From: Frankia nepalensis | GTDB lineage: Bacteria > Actinomycetota > Actinomycetes > Frankiales > Frankiaceae | Direction: 5' to 3' | DNA: 64,000 nt | Assembly (NCBI RefSeq): GCF_016786325.1 | Contig: NZ_JADWYU010000137.1 | Location: forward strand, 35,536-99,535 | Shown: one piece after another, positions 17,376 to 24,905 of the stretch | Layout: each line of letters begins with the position of its first letter | How positions within the stretch are numbered: position 1 is the first letter of the stretch | Made by a program: the position numbers and the translations under genes | The notes under the pieces: model-generated | The model's input: only the letters and a program-made list of their open reading frames with translations | What the model was told of the DNA's origin: nothing | Databases searched by the model: none

Positions 17376-18005
17376 TCAGTGCAGGACGGTGAGCAGGCCC
17401 TCGACGCCGCGGTGGAACGCGGCGCCGACGCTGTCGACGCCGTCGAGGTGGGCGCCGGTCATGGCGCCGTCGCGCATCATGACGAAGTGCCGTGCGGCGT
17501 GCTGTGGATTGGGGCGCCGCGGTGAGGTCTCGAAGACCTGGGTGAACAGCTCGGCGAGCGTGGTCACATACCAGGCCCGGTGATCAAGGACCACCCTGCG
17601 CACCGGGTCGTTGGGGTCGGGGTACTCGGCGGCGGCCTTGAGGAAGGCACACCCGCGGAACTCCGGTCTGGCCAGGTCGTCGGCGACGGCGGTACCGATC
17701 GCGCGCAGCGCGTCGGCTGACGACGGCGCGGTCTCGATGGCCGCCCGCACGCCGGCGCGGGTGTGGGCGTCGACGCCGCGCAGGTAGGCAACCACGAGGT
17801 CTTCCTTCGAGGGGAAGTGCCGGTAGAACGTCGCTCGCGTGGCCGGGGCCTCGGCGAGGATCCGCTCGACCCCGACCGCCCGGATTCCGTCGCTGTAGAA
17901 CAGCCTGCTGGCCGTGGCCAGCAGACGTTCCCGGGCCTCGGACCGCCCGTGCCCTCCCGAGCCGCCGTTCGGGCTGCCGGGCGCGGAGCGGGTCGGTGTC
18001 GCCAT
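17376..18005 (-). CDS. TetR-family regulator
   Basis: The product has 209 residues. The helix-turn-helix occupies about 24-68: RERLLATASRLFYSDGIRAV, GVERILAEAPATRATFYRHF, PSKEDLVVAYL. The C-terminal ligand domain contains PEFRGCAFLKAAAEYPDPNDPVR, typical of the TetR subgroup next to oxidoreductase or membrane-protein genes. ATG 18005 starts just before the family region. It is divergent from a DUF308-type membrane gene, and two sites sharing GAACGGTC lie between them, so it probably represses that operon and itself. Confidence 0.88.
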   Translation of the reverse strand: MATPTRSAPGSPNGGSGGHGRSEARERLLATASRLFYSDGIRAVGVERILAEAPATRATFYRHFPSKEDLVVAYLRGVDAHTRAGVRAAIETAPSSADALRAIGTAVADDLARPEFRGCAFLKAAAEYPDPNDPVRRVVLDHRAWYVTTLAELFTQVFETSPRRPNPQHAARHFVMMRDGAMTGAHLDGVDSVGAAFHRGVEGLLTVLH

Positions 18006-18018
18006 GAGGCGAGAGTAA

Positions 18019-18040
18019 CAGAAAGAACGGTCGGTCTTGC
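18019..18040. promoter_or_regulatory. Candidate TetR operator 1
   Basis: AAGAACGGTCGGTCTT (about 18023-18038) is an imperfect palindrome directly upstream of the regulator start. It shares GAACGGTC with the second site. Confidence 0.5.
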
Positions 18041-18079
18041 AGCCGTCGGCCACGTGTGCCAGGCTCTGCGCTGCAGCAA

Positions 18080-18098
18080 GAGAGAGAACGGTCTTTCT
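18080..18098. promoter_or_regulatory. Candidate TetR operator 2
   Basis: AGAGAACGGTCTTTCT (about 18083-18098) repeats the core of site 1 and sits just before the ribosome site of the small coupled ORF at 18112. Confidence 0.5.
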
Positions 18099-18111
18099 AC
18101 TTGGAGGCATC

Positions 18112-18225
18112 ATGCCGAGCCCGGACGCGACCGGCCGGACGTCGTGCCGACGGCGAGTTCGGTTGCTCGCTCCACGCCAGCAGACACCAGATTCAACGGC
18201 CTTCTTGGGAAAGGAACGGTCATGA
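18112..18225 (+). CDS. Small 37-residue ORF coupled to the DUF308-like gene
   Basis: The ATG at 18112 has TTGGAGG five bases upstream, one of the best ribosome sites in this region. It encodes a Ser/Arg/Thr-rich peptide ending TAFLGKERS. Its TGA overlaps the next ATG (ATGA at 18222), an arrangement typical of translational coupling. It may be a leader peptide or what is left of a longer gene after an internal deletion. I do not recognise the sequence. Confidence 0.4.
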   Translation: MPSPDATGRTSCRRRVRLLAPRQQTPDSTAFLGKERS

Positions 18226-18791
18226 CCACGGCTACGGCCCCTGTCGCCGCCACCGTCGCGCCGACGCTTCGTCGGCTCTACCTCGTTCGCTTCGGGTTCG
18301 CTCTGATCTGGGCTCTCGCGCTTTTCTCGACCGCGTCGGACATCGGGCCGGTGAGCGCGACCCTGCTCGTGATCTACCCGCTGTTCGACGCGGGCGCCGC
18401 CGTCGTCGACGCCCGCTCCTCCCGAGCGAGCCGGTCCGCCCTGGGCCTGCGCGTCAACATCGCCATCAGCGCGATCGCCGCCGTCGGACTGGTCTTCGCG
18501 GTCGCCTCCGGCATTCCGGCGGTCCTGCGGGTATGGGGAGTCTGGGCCGTCGCGGCGGGCCTGGCGCAGCTCATCGTCGCTCAGCGGCGACGCAAGGCCG
18601 GCGGCCAGTGGCCGATGATCGCCAGCGGCACCATCTCCACGCTCGCCGGGGCCTCGTTCTTCCTGCAGGCCGCCTCTTCCTCCTCGCTGAGCAATCTGGC
18701 CGGCTACGCCCTGCTCGGCGGCGTCTTCTTCCTCGTCTCCGCGCTGCGCCTCGGACGCGACGCCAGCCGGAGCACCGGCGGGAGGAACTGA
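18222..18791 (+). CDS. DUF308/HdeD-like membrane protein
   Basis: The product has 189 residues and about six membrane segments in three hairpins: LYLVRFGFALIWALALFST, PVSATLLVIYPLFDAGAAVV, LRVNIAISAIAAVGLVFAVA, VLRVWGVWAVAAGLAQLIVA, MIASGTISTLAGASFFLQA and NLAGYALLGGVFFLVSALRL. The pattern and the loop QRRRKAGGQWPMI are those of DUF308-type proteins related to HdeD. The function is not established; it is often placed beside TetR regulators and oxidoreductases. AAAGGAA precedes the ATG by six bases. An FAD-oxidoreductase gene start follows two bases later but is broken. Confidence 0.75.
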   Translation: MTTATAPVAATVAPTLRRLYLVRFGFALIWALALFSTASDIGPVSATLLVIYPLFDAGAAVVDARSSRASRSALGLRVNIAISAIAAVGLVFAVASGIPAVLRVWGVWAVAAGLAQLIVAQRRRKAGGQWPMIASGTISTLAGASFFLQAASSSSLSNLAGYALLGGVFFLVSALRLGRDASRSTGGRN

Positions 18792-18792
18792 C

Positions 18793-18861
18793 ATGACCGG
18801 CCACACCACCAGCGCCGACAGCGTGTTCGACGTCATCGTCAACTGGTCGATCGTCGACTGA
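18793..18861 (+). pseudogene. 5' stub of an FAD/NAD(P)-dependent oxidoreductase
   Basis: GGAGGAAC then ATG begins a reading frame for MTGHTTSADSVFDVIV, which is how many FAD-binding oxidoreductases begin (normally continuing VGGGPAGL, the Rossmann motif). Here the sequence switches at base 18841 into a 30-base inverted repeat that encodes NWSIVD and a TGA. Everything after the first strand is gone. It follows the DUF308 gene by one base, so it was the last gene of that TetR-controlled operon. Confidence 0.55.
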
Positions 18862-18870
18862 TCACCAGTT
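18841..18870. repeat. Inverted repeat at the insertion junction
   Basis: AACTGGT (18841-18847) and ACCAGTT (18864-18870) are perfect arms; GATC occurs inside both halves. It lies exactly where the oxidoreductase similarity stops and the SUKH segment begins. Confidence 0.65.
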
Positions 18871-18965
18871 TGTATCTGGCGTTCAACGGCCACGACGATC
18901 CCCTCAGGGCCGTGAGGTTTAGCCTCCCTGGTCGTCGGCATCTCAATCCAGAGTCGAGGTTCGGT

Positions 18966-20132
18966 GTGCTTGGTCATCTCAGCTGGCGGGAACTGCTGCG
19001 GCGTTGGAGCCGAGACGCCGTGCGCCATGCGGAGGACATCGGCCTGGCGCTCACCGCCGAGATGCGGTCCACCGGGTGGATCGGCGGACCGCCGGCAGGG
19101 GCAGGGGCGCTAGACGAGGCAGAGCGGCGTATCGGGCGTGTGTTGCCCACGTCCTACCGACGCTTCCTCGAACTCACCGATGGCTGGCCAGTGACGTCGA
19201 TGGAGTTCGGAGCCCTCCGCCCGTCGCGCACGATCGGATGGGTAGCGGACCTCAAACCGGAGCTGGTCTCGATCTGGCGTGAGCCCCGCGGGGAGTGGCC
19301 GTCGGACGCGAACGACGGTCCGCCGCTGCTGGAGCGCTCGCTGCTGCTCAGTTCCGGATCCGACAACTTCCTGCTCGACCCCGGCCGCATCGACCCGACC
19401 GGCGAATGGGCCTCCTGCGGATTCACTAACTGGTACCCGGGGGCCGGGAAACACCAACCATCCTTCCGCGCCGGGATGGAGGAACACTACGCCGCCTTCG
19501 TGCGTTTCCAGGCTCCCGAGAGCGAAACGCATGCCGAAGTAGCCCAGCAGGTCGACAGCGCGTACCGCGCCAGCCTGCGCGGTGACCGCGGCCAGGAAGA
19601 CGTTTTCGAGTCGGCGAGGTCATTCGGAAGCCTACGAGCCGACGTCCTGGCGGCCCAGGTCCACGAGCTGACCGGACGATACCGCGCGGCTCTCGCGTTC
19701 GGCCGGTTCGACCTCGACAGCCTTGGTCCTGACTCGACGGTGCTCGACGACCTTCTCCCCTTGTTCGTCGCAGCCTGCCTGAACCGGCGCGACAAGCATC
19801 AGCGGGCCCTTGACCGTGCGTGGCGCGGGGCACCCGCACAGTACGGCGAGCGGCTACGCCAGCTCGCCGCCCAATACCAGGACACGGGCGGTCTGGACGC
19901 CGACTTCTCCTACGCCCCGGGCTTCGCCTCAGGCGTGGATCGCGCCCGGACGTTCATCCGGGCAGGCCACCATGACGAGGCGTTCGCGGAGATCCTCGCC
20001 GCACTCCCGCTGTGGAAACCACTCTCGTCGCTGCACCTGGCACCGATGGGTCTGCTCTGGGACCGAGAAATCGGGCCCATCGTGACCCACGAACGACGAC
20101 AGCGCCTGCTGAGCTCACCACGAACCTCGTGA
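18966..20132 (+). CDS. SMI1/KNR4 (SUKH) family protein, immunity-like
   Basis: The product from GTG 18966 has 388 residues. Residues about 45-170 carry the SUKH-1 pattern: ALDEAERRIGRVLPTSYRRF, LTDGWPVTSMEFGAL, then SIWRE and LLLSSGSDNFLLDP. The remaining 200 residues are helical and Ala/Leu-rich and may be TPR-like. SUKH proteins are best known as immunity factors against contact-dependent and polymorphic toxins. A TTG at 18870 would add 32 residues; the GTG is preferred for its GAGG upstream. The stop overlaps the start of a small gene (GTGA). Codon third positions are less GC-biased than in neighbouring genes, consistent with transfer. Confidence 0.7.
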   Translation: MLGHLSWRELLRRWSRDAVRHAEDIGLALTAEMRSTGWIGGPPAGAGALDEAERRIGRVLPTSYRRFLELTDGWPVTSMEFGALRPSRTIGWVADLKPELVSIWREPRGEWPSDANDGPPLLERSLLLSSGSDNFLLDPGRIDPTGEWASCGFTNWYPGAGKHQPSFRAGMEEHYAAFVRFQAPESETHAEVAQQVDSAYRASLRGDRGQEDVFESARSFGSLRADVLAAQVHELTGRYRAALAFGRFDLDSLGPDSTVLDDLLPLFVAACLNRRDKHQRALDRAWRGAPAQYGERLRQLAAQYQDTGGLDADFSYAPGFASGVDRARTFIRAGHHDEAFAEILAALPLWKPLSSLHLAPMGLLWDREIGPIVTHERRQRLLSSPRTS

Positions 20133-20353
20133 ACCGCCACAACCCGTCCCCGCCGTCGTCAGCTCCTCCTTGGGCACTCTGGGACCTGAGACCGCTCGGT
20201 CCGTCCAAGACCGAGGTCCCGCTCACCTACGACTGGTCAGCGATGCCACGGTTCATCCGGGAGTACCTCCAGTTCCCGCCGTTCGGCCCTGAACATCTCG
20301 CCAACTCGCTGCGCCATCTCGCCGAGCTCGCGGCACCGACCTTCCGGGCCTGA
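20129..20353 (+). CDS. Small protein coupled to the SUKH gene
   Basis: This 74-residue frame starts at a GTG overlapping the SUKH stop (GTGA), which suggests translational coupling. It has a Pro-rich start (RHNPSPPSSAPPWALWDL) and a more ordered end (PRFIREYLQFPPFGPEHLAN, SLRHLAELAAPTF). No family is recognised. It may be a second subunit of the immunity-like unit or the broken end of a longer gene. A perfect 16-bp terminator hairpin follows. Confidence 0.5.
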   Translation: MNRHNPSPPSSAPPWALWDLRPLGPSKTEVPLTYDWSAMPRFIREYLQFPPFGPEHLANSLRHLAELAAPTFRA

Positions 20354-20369
20354 CCCCCCGGCGGCTGGT

Positions 20370-20411
20370 GCGGCGGCTGTCGCCTCGCGATCGCAAGGCG
20401 ACAGCCGCCGC
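20370..20411. terminator. Strong 16-bp hairpin between convergent genes
   Basis: GCGGCGGCTGTCGCCT (20370-20385) and AGGCGACAGCCGCCGC (20396-20411) pair perfectly with a 10-base loop. It can act for the SUKH operon and for the TetR gene that converges on it. Confidence 0.75.
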
Positions 20412-20423
20412 GCCAGGTGGCGA

Positions 20424-21101
20424 TCATTGATCCGGAGACGCGGCGGAGGAGCTGTCCCGGGGCGGGTGGACGTGTCTCAGGGCATGGGTCATCCGGTCGA
20501 CGATGAGCGCCTCGCCGTCGACCAGCCCCGGCGCGAGGTGGCTGTTGATCTCGAGGGAGACCAGGCCGTGCAGGGTGCCGAACAGGCCCAGGAGGCGGTG
20601 CTGGTCGCCGGTGGGCAGGGCGGCGAACTCCGCCAGCCGGTCGCCGCGCCCCTCCGTCTCACCGACCGCGAGGAGGAACGGCCGATAGACCGCCTGTTCG
20701 GCGGTGACGGTGGGACCTTCCGGCGGCGCCGCGTAGCCGGGTAGCTGGTCGGTCCAGATCAGGTTGAACCGGCGGGGGTGGGCGACGGCCCAGGCCCGGT
20801 ATGCCCGGACGCAGGCGAGGAGCCGGTCGACGGGCTCGGCGCCCGCGCTGTCGTCGAACGCCTGGCCAACGGCGCCCGCGAGCGCGTGGAAGCTCTCCGT
20901 GATCAGCGCGGTGAACAGGTCGTCGAGGCTGGCGAAGTATGTGTAGAGCGAGGCCGGGTTCATGCCTACCTCGCGGGCGACACCCCGCCACGACACGTTG
21001 CCCGGACCGCCTTCGTCGAGCTGGCGGCAGGCGACCGCGATGATCTCCGCGACGAGCTCCCGCCGCTGCCGGTCCCGCCGGGACTCCGTGGACGCGCGCA
21101 C
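20424..21101 (-). CDS. TetR-family regulator with WHG-type C-terminal domain
   Basis: The product has 225 residues. The DNA-binding part is RRELVAEIIAVACRQLDEGG, VSWRGVAREVGMNPASLYTY, FASLDDLFTALITE (about 12-58). The ligand domain contains RAYRAWAVAHPRRFNLIWTD and ends HALRHVHPP, the WHG-type TetR C-terminus. The GTG at 21101 is the first start that keeps the family N-terminus. It is divergent from an NAD-dependent epimerase-like gene, with two near-identical palindromes between them, so it very probably represses that gene and itself. Confidence 0.88.
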   Translation of the reverse strand: MRASTESRRDRQRRELVAEIIAVACRQLDEGGPGNVSWRGVAREVGMNPASLYTYFASLDDLFTALITESFHALAGAVGQAFDDSAGAEPVDRLLACVRAYRAWAVAHPRRFNLIWTDQLPGYAAPPEGPTVTAEQAVYRPFLLAVGETEGRGDRLAEFAALPTGDQHRLLGLFGTLHGLVSLEINSHLAPGLVDGEALIVDRMTHALRHVHPPRDSSSAASPDQ

Positions 21102-21151
21102 GCCGCCCAGGCTATCCGAACGACCTTGATTGCCCGAACACCCTTGACCTA

Positions 21152-21166
21152 CCAAACAGTGTTTGG
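21152..21166. promoter_or_regulatory. Operator 1, palindrome CCAAACAGTGTTTGG, with promoter
   Basis: A near-perfect 15-base palindrome centred on CAGTG. It fills the spacer of a candidate promoter for the epimerase gene: TTGACC (21144-21149) and TACCGT (21168-21173). A repressor bound here would block polymerase. Confidence 0.7.
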
Positions 21167-21177
21167 CTACCGTTCTC

Positions 21178-21190
21178 CGAACAGTGTTCG
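21178..21190. promoter_or_regulatory. Operator 2, palindrome CGAACAGTGTTCG
   Basis: The same AACAGTGTT core as operator 1, 26 bases centre to centre, i.e. on nearly the same helix face. Confidence 0.7.
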
Positions 21191-21219
21191 AACTTCGAAT
21201 AGTGATTGGAGAACGTGGG

Positions 21220-22155
21220 GTGGCAGACCTTCTCGACACGCCCGTCGTCCTGGGCGCGGGACCCGTCGGCCGGTCGGTCGCGGCCGCGCTGGTGGCCCGC
21301 GGGACCCGCCCGCGCGTCGTCACCAGGTCAGGAACCACGATCGACGGGACCGAACCGTGGCGGGCCGATGTGGCCGACCCAGACGCCACCCGTGCCGCGC
21401 TCGGCCGCGCCACCGCGGTGTTCCAGTGCGCCCAGCCGCCCTACCACCGGTGGCCGAGGAACTTCCCGGCCATCCAGCGATCCGTCGTGCGCGCCTGCGA
21501 GGCGAACGGCGCGGTACTGGTGGCGATCGAGAACCTCTACGGGTACGGGCCCGTCTCCGTGCCCATGACCGAGGACCTCCCGATGAGGCCGACCACCCGC
21601 AAGGGCGCGGTGCGCGCCGCCCTGTGGGCCGAGCTGCTCGACGCGCACCAGTCCGGTCGGGTACGCGCCGCGGCCGTCCGAGCGAGCGACTTCTTCGGTG
21701 CCGGCGTCCGGGACTCGGCCTACGGCGAACGTTTCTTCGGCCCACTCGTGTCCGGTGGGAAAGCCCAGGTCCTGGGATCGCCGCGGGCTCGGCACGCGAT
21801 CACCTACGTGCCCGACCTCGCCGCGGCGGCAGTACGCGTCGCCGAGGATCCCGCGGCCTGGGGGCGGGCCTGGCACGCGCCGACCGCTCCGGGGATCACC
21901 CAGCTCGCCCTCGTCGAGGCCGCCGCCCGCGCCGCTGGCGTACCGCCCGCCTTCGTCGCGGTGAAGCCGTGGCAGCTTCGCCTCGTCGGCGCCTTCAACT
22001 CCGGCGCCCGGGAAACGGTGGAGATGCTCTACGAGTTCGACCACGACTTCGTCGTCGACTCGTCGGCCTTCGAGACCCGCTTCGGCCAGCCGCCGACGCC
22101 GCTGGACCGCGCGCTCGCCGAGACAGTCGCCTGGTACCGCCAGGCGGGGGCCTGA
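21220..22155 (+). CDS. NAD-dependent epimerase/dehydratase family protein (SDR)
   Basis: The product has 311 residues. The Rossmann start is VVLGAGPVGRSVAAALVARG (about 9-28). Later motifs are VFQCAQPPYHRWPRNFPAIQ, a Tyr-containing IENLYGYGPV (about 105-114) and HAITYVPDLAAAAV, typical of extended SDR proteins near the isoflavone-reductase-like and epimerase group. It probably reduces or isomerises a small substrate with NAD(P). The GTG at 21220 has GGAG about eight bases upstream. Control by the divergent TetR is likely from the two palindromes just before it. The end DRALAETVAWYRQAGA is a normal family end. Confidence 0.85.
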   Translation: MADLLDTPVVLGAGPVGRSVAAALVARGTRPRVVTRSGTTIDGTEPWRADVADPDATRAALGRATAVFQCAQPPYHRWPRNFPAIQRSVVRACEANGAVLVAIENLYGYGPVSVPMTEDLPMRPTTRKGAVRAALWAELLDAHQSGRVRAAAVRASDFFGAGVRDSAYGERFFGPLVSGGKAQVLGSPRARHAITYVPDLAAAAVRVAEDPAAWGRAWHAPTAPGITQLALVEAAARAAGVPPAFVAVKPWQLRLVGAFNSGARETVEMLYEFDHDFVVDSSAFETRFGQPPTPLDRALAETVAWYRQAGA

Positions 22156-22679
22156 CACCAGGACCTGCCTGCCCGGCAGTCCCGTCAGGCCCGTCGACCG
22201 CCGCCCCGCGCGACCGACATGGCCGGCGTCTCCCGGCCGGCGCCGCGGTTCTCGTTGATCAGTTCGAGCCGGATCTGATCCACGGCCCCGGCGGTACCGC
22301 CCGCGTCGGCGAGGCGCCGCGGAGTCCGGCCATCCGGGATCTCACGGGAGCGGGTCGGCGTCGGCGCCGGCGCCGTCCCGGGCGGTCGGCTGGCCGGGCG
22401 AGGCAGGTGTGGCCCCGTCGGCGGGCGTGAACATCTTGAACTCGGGCACGCGCCCCTCCGGCTCGGGCACGGGTTTCTCGGGCACGGCGGCGGCCGCTGA
22501 ACGCGGCCCCCCGGACCAGACCAGTGGGCCCCGCACCCAACGCCCGCCGCGAACCGTGGTCGATGGCCCAGTCCATGGACATGCCCATCCGCCACACTCC
22601 CGCGAGGCGTTGGCAATGTGTGGCTGGCCAGCACGTCCATAGGACTGCTGGTGAGCCACGGTTCGACGCTCGGGTGTCC
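22156..22679. other. Gap with a remnant shared with 35.9 kb
   Basis: Read on the minus strand, 22340-22251 encodes DAGGTAGAVDQIRLELINEN, closely like the segment at 35985-35896. The rest shows only short shadow frames. This marks the left border of the accessory block. Confidence 0.6.
22251..22340. repeat. ~90-bp dispersed direct repeat, copy 1
   Basis: Aligns without gaps to 35896-35985 at roughly 85 percent by eye. It includes the invariant run GGTACCGCCCGCGTCGG and CGGAGTCCGG near its end. Both copies have the same orientation. Confidence 0.8.
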
Positions 22680-23659
22680 GTGAGCCGGCGGCGGGTCGTG
22701 GTCTGCGACCCGTTCTGCGACCCCGGCGTCGTGCGGGCCGTCCTGGAGCCGCTGGGGGCCGAGGTGCAGGCCGAGGAGCGGCTGCCGCGGGGCCCAGCGT
22801 CGTCGGGCTGCTCGTCGGGCCGGAGACCGCGGTCTGTGAGGAGGACCTGGCCGCGCTGCCGGACCTGCGGATCGTCGCGGTCACCTCCACCGGCGTCGAC
22901 CATGTGCCGCTGGCGGCGGCGCGGTGGCGCGGAATCTGGGTGACCAGCAGCGCCGGGTACTGCACCGAGGAGGTCGCCGACCACACGCTCGCGCTCGCCG
23001 TCGGGCTGCTGCGCGCCGTCACCGCGCTGGACCGGCGGGTGCGGGCCGGGCACTGGGACGTCGGGGCGCTGCGCCCCCGCCGGGTCGCGGGGACCCGTTG
23101 GGGGCTGGTCGGCTTCGGGCGGATCGCCCGGGCGGTCGCGGCGCGGGCCCACGCGCTCGCCATGGTGACGGCCAGCTGGGATCCGTCGGTCCCCGACGGC
23201 CTGTTCGCCGGCGCCGGCACGCGGCGGGCCGCCGACCTGGCCGGGCTGCTCGCCGGCTCGGACGTCGTCAGCGTCCACCTGCCGCTGACCGCGGCGACCC
23301 GCGGTCTGCTCGGCGTGGCGGAGCTCGCGACGATGCCGGCCGGGTCGTACCTGGTCAACGTCGCCCGCGGCGAGCTGGTCGACGTCGCGGCCCTCGACGC
23401 GGCGCTGCGCTCGGGGCGGCTCGCCGGCGCGGCGCTCGACGTGCTGCCCGTCGAACCGCCACCGCCGGGCGACCCGGCGCTGTCGCTGCCGCGGACCGTC
23501 CTCACACCGCACGCCGCGTGGTACTCCGAGCGGGCGCTGGCGCTCGCCTACGAGTGGGCGGCGGCCACCATCGCCGACGTGCTGGCCGGGCGACGGCCCG
23601 AGCGGGTCGTCGTCGAGCCCGCCGCCACGGCGGCGGGCCAACTACCGGGGATGACGTGA
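22680..23659 (+). pseudogene. D-isomer-specific 2-hydroxyacid dehydrogenase, frameshifted
   Basis: The N-terminal part is read from GTG 22680: SRRRVVVCDPFCDPGVVRAV, up to EERLPRG. A one-base loss near 22785-22797, in the run CGGGGCCC, moves the frame; after it the sequence continues PSVVGLLVGPETAV, then TSTGVDHVPLAAARW and on to 23659. The NAD-binding motif is GLVGFGRIARAVAARA, and the catalytic region has NVARGELVDVAALDAALRSG. The intact enzyme would interconvert a 2-oxo acid and a D-2-hydroxy acid. Sequence error in the G/C run is possible. It heads a three-gene cluster with a TIM-barrel protein and a Rieske oxygenase, all damaged. Confidence 0.7.
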
Positions 23660-23708
23660 GCCGGGATGGACATGAGAACTGACACGAACGGGGCCGGCGC
23701 GGCTGGCG

Positions 23709-24905
23709 GTGTTCCAGTCGCTGTGGGCGATGGAGGACCTGCCGCACCGGGCGGCGCGGGCCTGGACGCTCGCCGAGCGGGTCGAACAGGTCGCGGCGGG
23801 CGGGTTCGACGGCCTCGCGGTCGACCTGGGCGCGCGGCAGGCGCCGGTGGCCGGCGAGCTCGCGCCGCTGCTCGACGGGCCGGGGCGTGGGCTGCGCCGG
23901 GCCGTGTTCGCGTTCGTCGACGGCGACGGGGCGCTGGAGCGGGCGCTGCGGTACGCGACGGCGATCGGGGCGCCGACGATGGTCGTCTGCGCGCGGGTGT
24001 TCTCCCGCGACCTGGGCCTGCTCGCCGAGACGGTGGAACGCTGGCACGCGCGGGCGGCGGCGGCCGGGGTGGCGATGCAGCTGGAGACGCACCGCGACAC
24101 GATGACGAACGACCTGCGCGCGACCGTCGACCTGCTCGACCTGCTCGACCTGCTCGACCTGCTCGACCTGCTCGACCTGCTCGACCTGCTCGACCCGCTC
24201 GACGAGCGGGTCGAGCTCGCGATCGACCTGTCGCACCACGTCTGCGGCTGCGAGCTGCCCGACGAGCCGACCGCCGAGGTCGAGGCGCTCGTCGACGCGT
24301 TGCTGGCCCGGGCCGGGTCGCTGCAGGGCCGGGTCGCCACCCGCGGGCAGGTGCAGGTACCGCTGGGCTTCCCGGTTCACGAGCGCTGGGTGGCCCGGTT
24401 CCGCGACTGGTGGACCAGGGGGTTCGCCCAGATCCTGGCCCGGCCGGCACCGCCGGCGGCGGACGGGCCACGCGAGGTCATGTTCTGCTGCGAGCTGGGG
24501 ACCCACCCGTACGCGATCACCGGGGCGGACGGGGAGCAGCTGTCCGACCGGTGGGCCGAGGCCCTGCAACTGGCGGACTGGGCCCGCGAGAGCTTCGCCG
24601 CCGCCGGTAGCCCCCTGCTCACCTTGTTCACGGGAGGACGTCATGACCGCCGAGCCGACCCTCGCCGCCGCGACGGCCACCGAGGCGACCGCGCCCGGAT
24701 CGGCGCCCGACGGGCCGCTTCCCGTGGCCGAGGGCGGGGGCGGGCGGATGTCCCCCGGCCCGCTGGACCACTGGCCGGTGGGGCGCAGCATCCTGCCTGC
24801 CAGGGCGTACGTCACGCCGGAGGCGTTCCGGCACGAGCAGGAGGCCGTCTTCGCAAGCGGCTGGGTGTGGGGTGGTTTCGAGCACTATGTGCCGGACGCC
24901 GGTGA
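23709..24905 (+). CDS. Sugar-phosphate isomerase/epimerase-like TIM-barrel protein, ends disturbed
   Basis: The family region is about residues 1-305: FQSLWAMEDLPHRAARAWTL, VEQVAAGGFDGLAVDLG, then MQLETHRDTMTNDLRATVDL and VELAIDLSHHVCGCELP, with the His/Glu/Asp residues expected at the metal site of xylose-isomerase-like TIM barrels. It may act in sugar or hydroxy-acid catabolism with its neighbours. Three oddities are visible. The natural start seems to be the ATG at 23672, one frame away. A 9-bp unit is expanded at 24132-24203, inserting LLD repeats. There is no stop before the next gene: the frame runs 260 bases into the Rieske gene with arginine-rich sequence, so the true end was probably near 24645. 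Confidence 0.55.
   Translation: MFQSLWAMEDLPHRAARAWTLAERVEQVAAGGFDGLAVDLGARQAPVAGELAPLLDGPGRGLRRAVFAFVDGDGALERALRYATAIGAPTMVVCARVFSRDLGLLAETVERWHARAAAAGVAMQLETHRDTMTNDLRATVDLLDLLDLLDLLDLLDLLDLLDPLDERVELAIDLSHHVCGCELPDEPTAEVEALVDALLARAGSLQGRVATRGQVQVPLGFPVHERWVARFRDWWTRGFAQILARPAPPAADGPREVMFCCELGTHPYAITGADGEQLSDRWAEALQLADWARESFAAAGSPLLTLFTGGRHDRRADPRRRDGHRGDRARIGARRAASRGRGRGRADVPRPAGPLAGGAQHPACQGVRHAGGVPARAGGRLRKRLGVGWFRALCAGRR
24132..24203 (+). repeat. 9-bp tandem repeat inside a coding region
   Basis: CTGCTCGAC occurs seven times without change (24132-24194) and an eighth time with one change (CCGCTCGAC). It encodes Leu-Leu-Asp repeats. Because the unit is a multiple of three, copy changes alter length but not frame. 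Confidence 0.92.

Noticed and set aside
22650..22690. tRNA-like GGTTCGACGCTC segment
   Set aside because: No acceptor stem, anticodon arm or D arm could be built around it.
24121..24203. CRISPR-like short repeats
   Set aside because: The units are contiguous without spacers and lie inside a coding frame.
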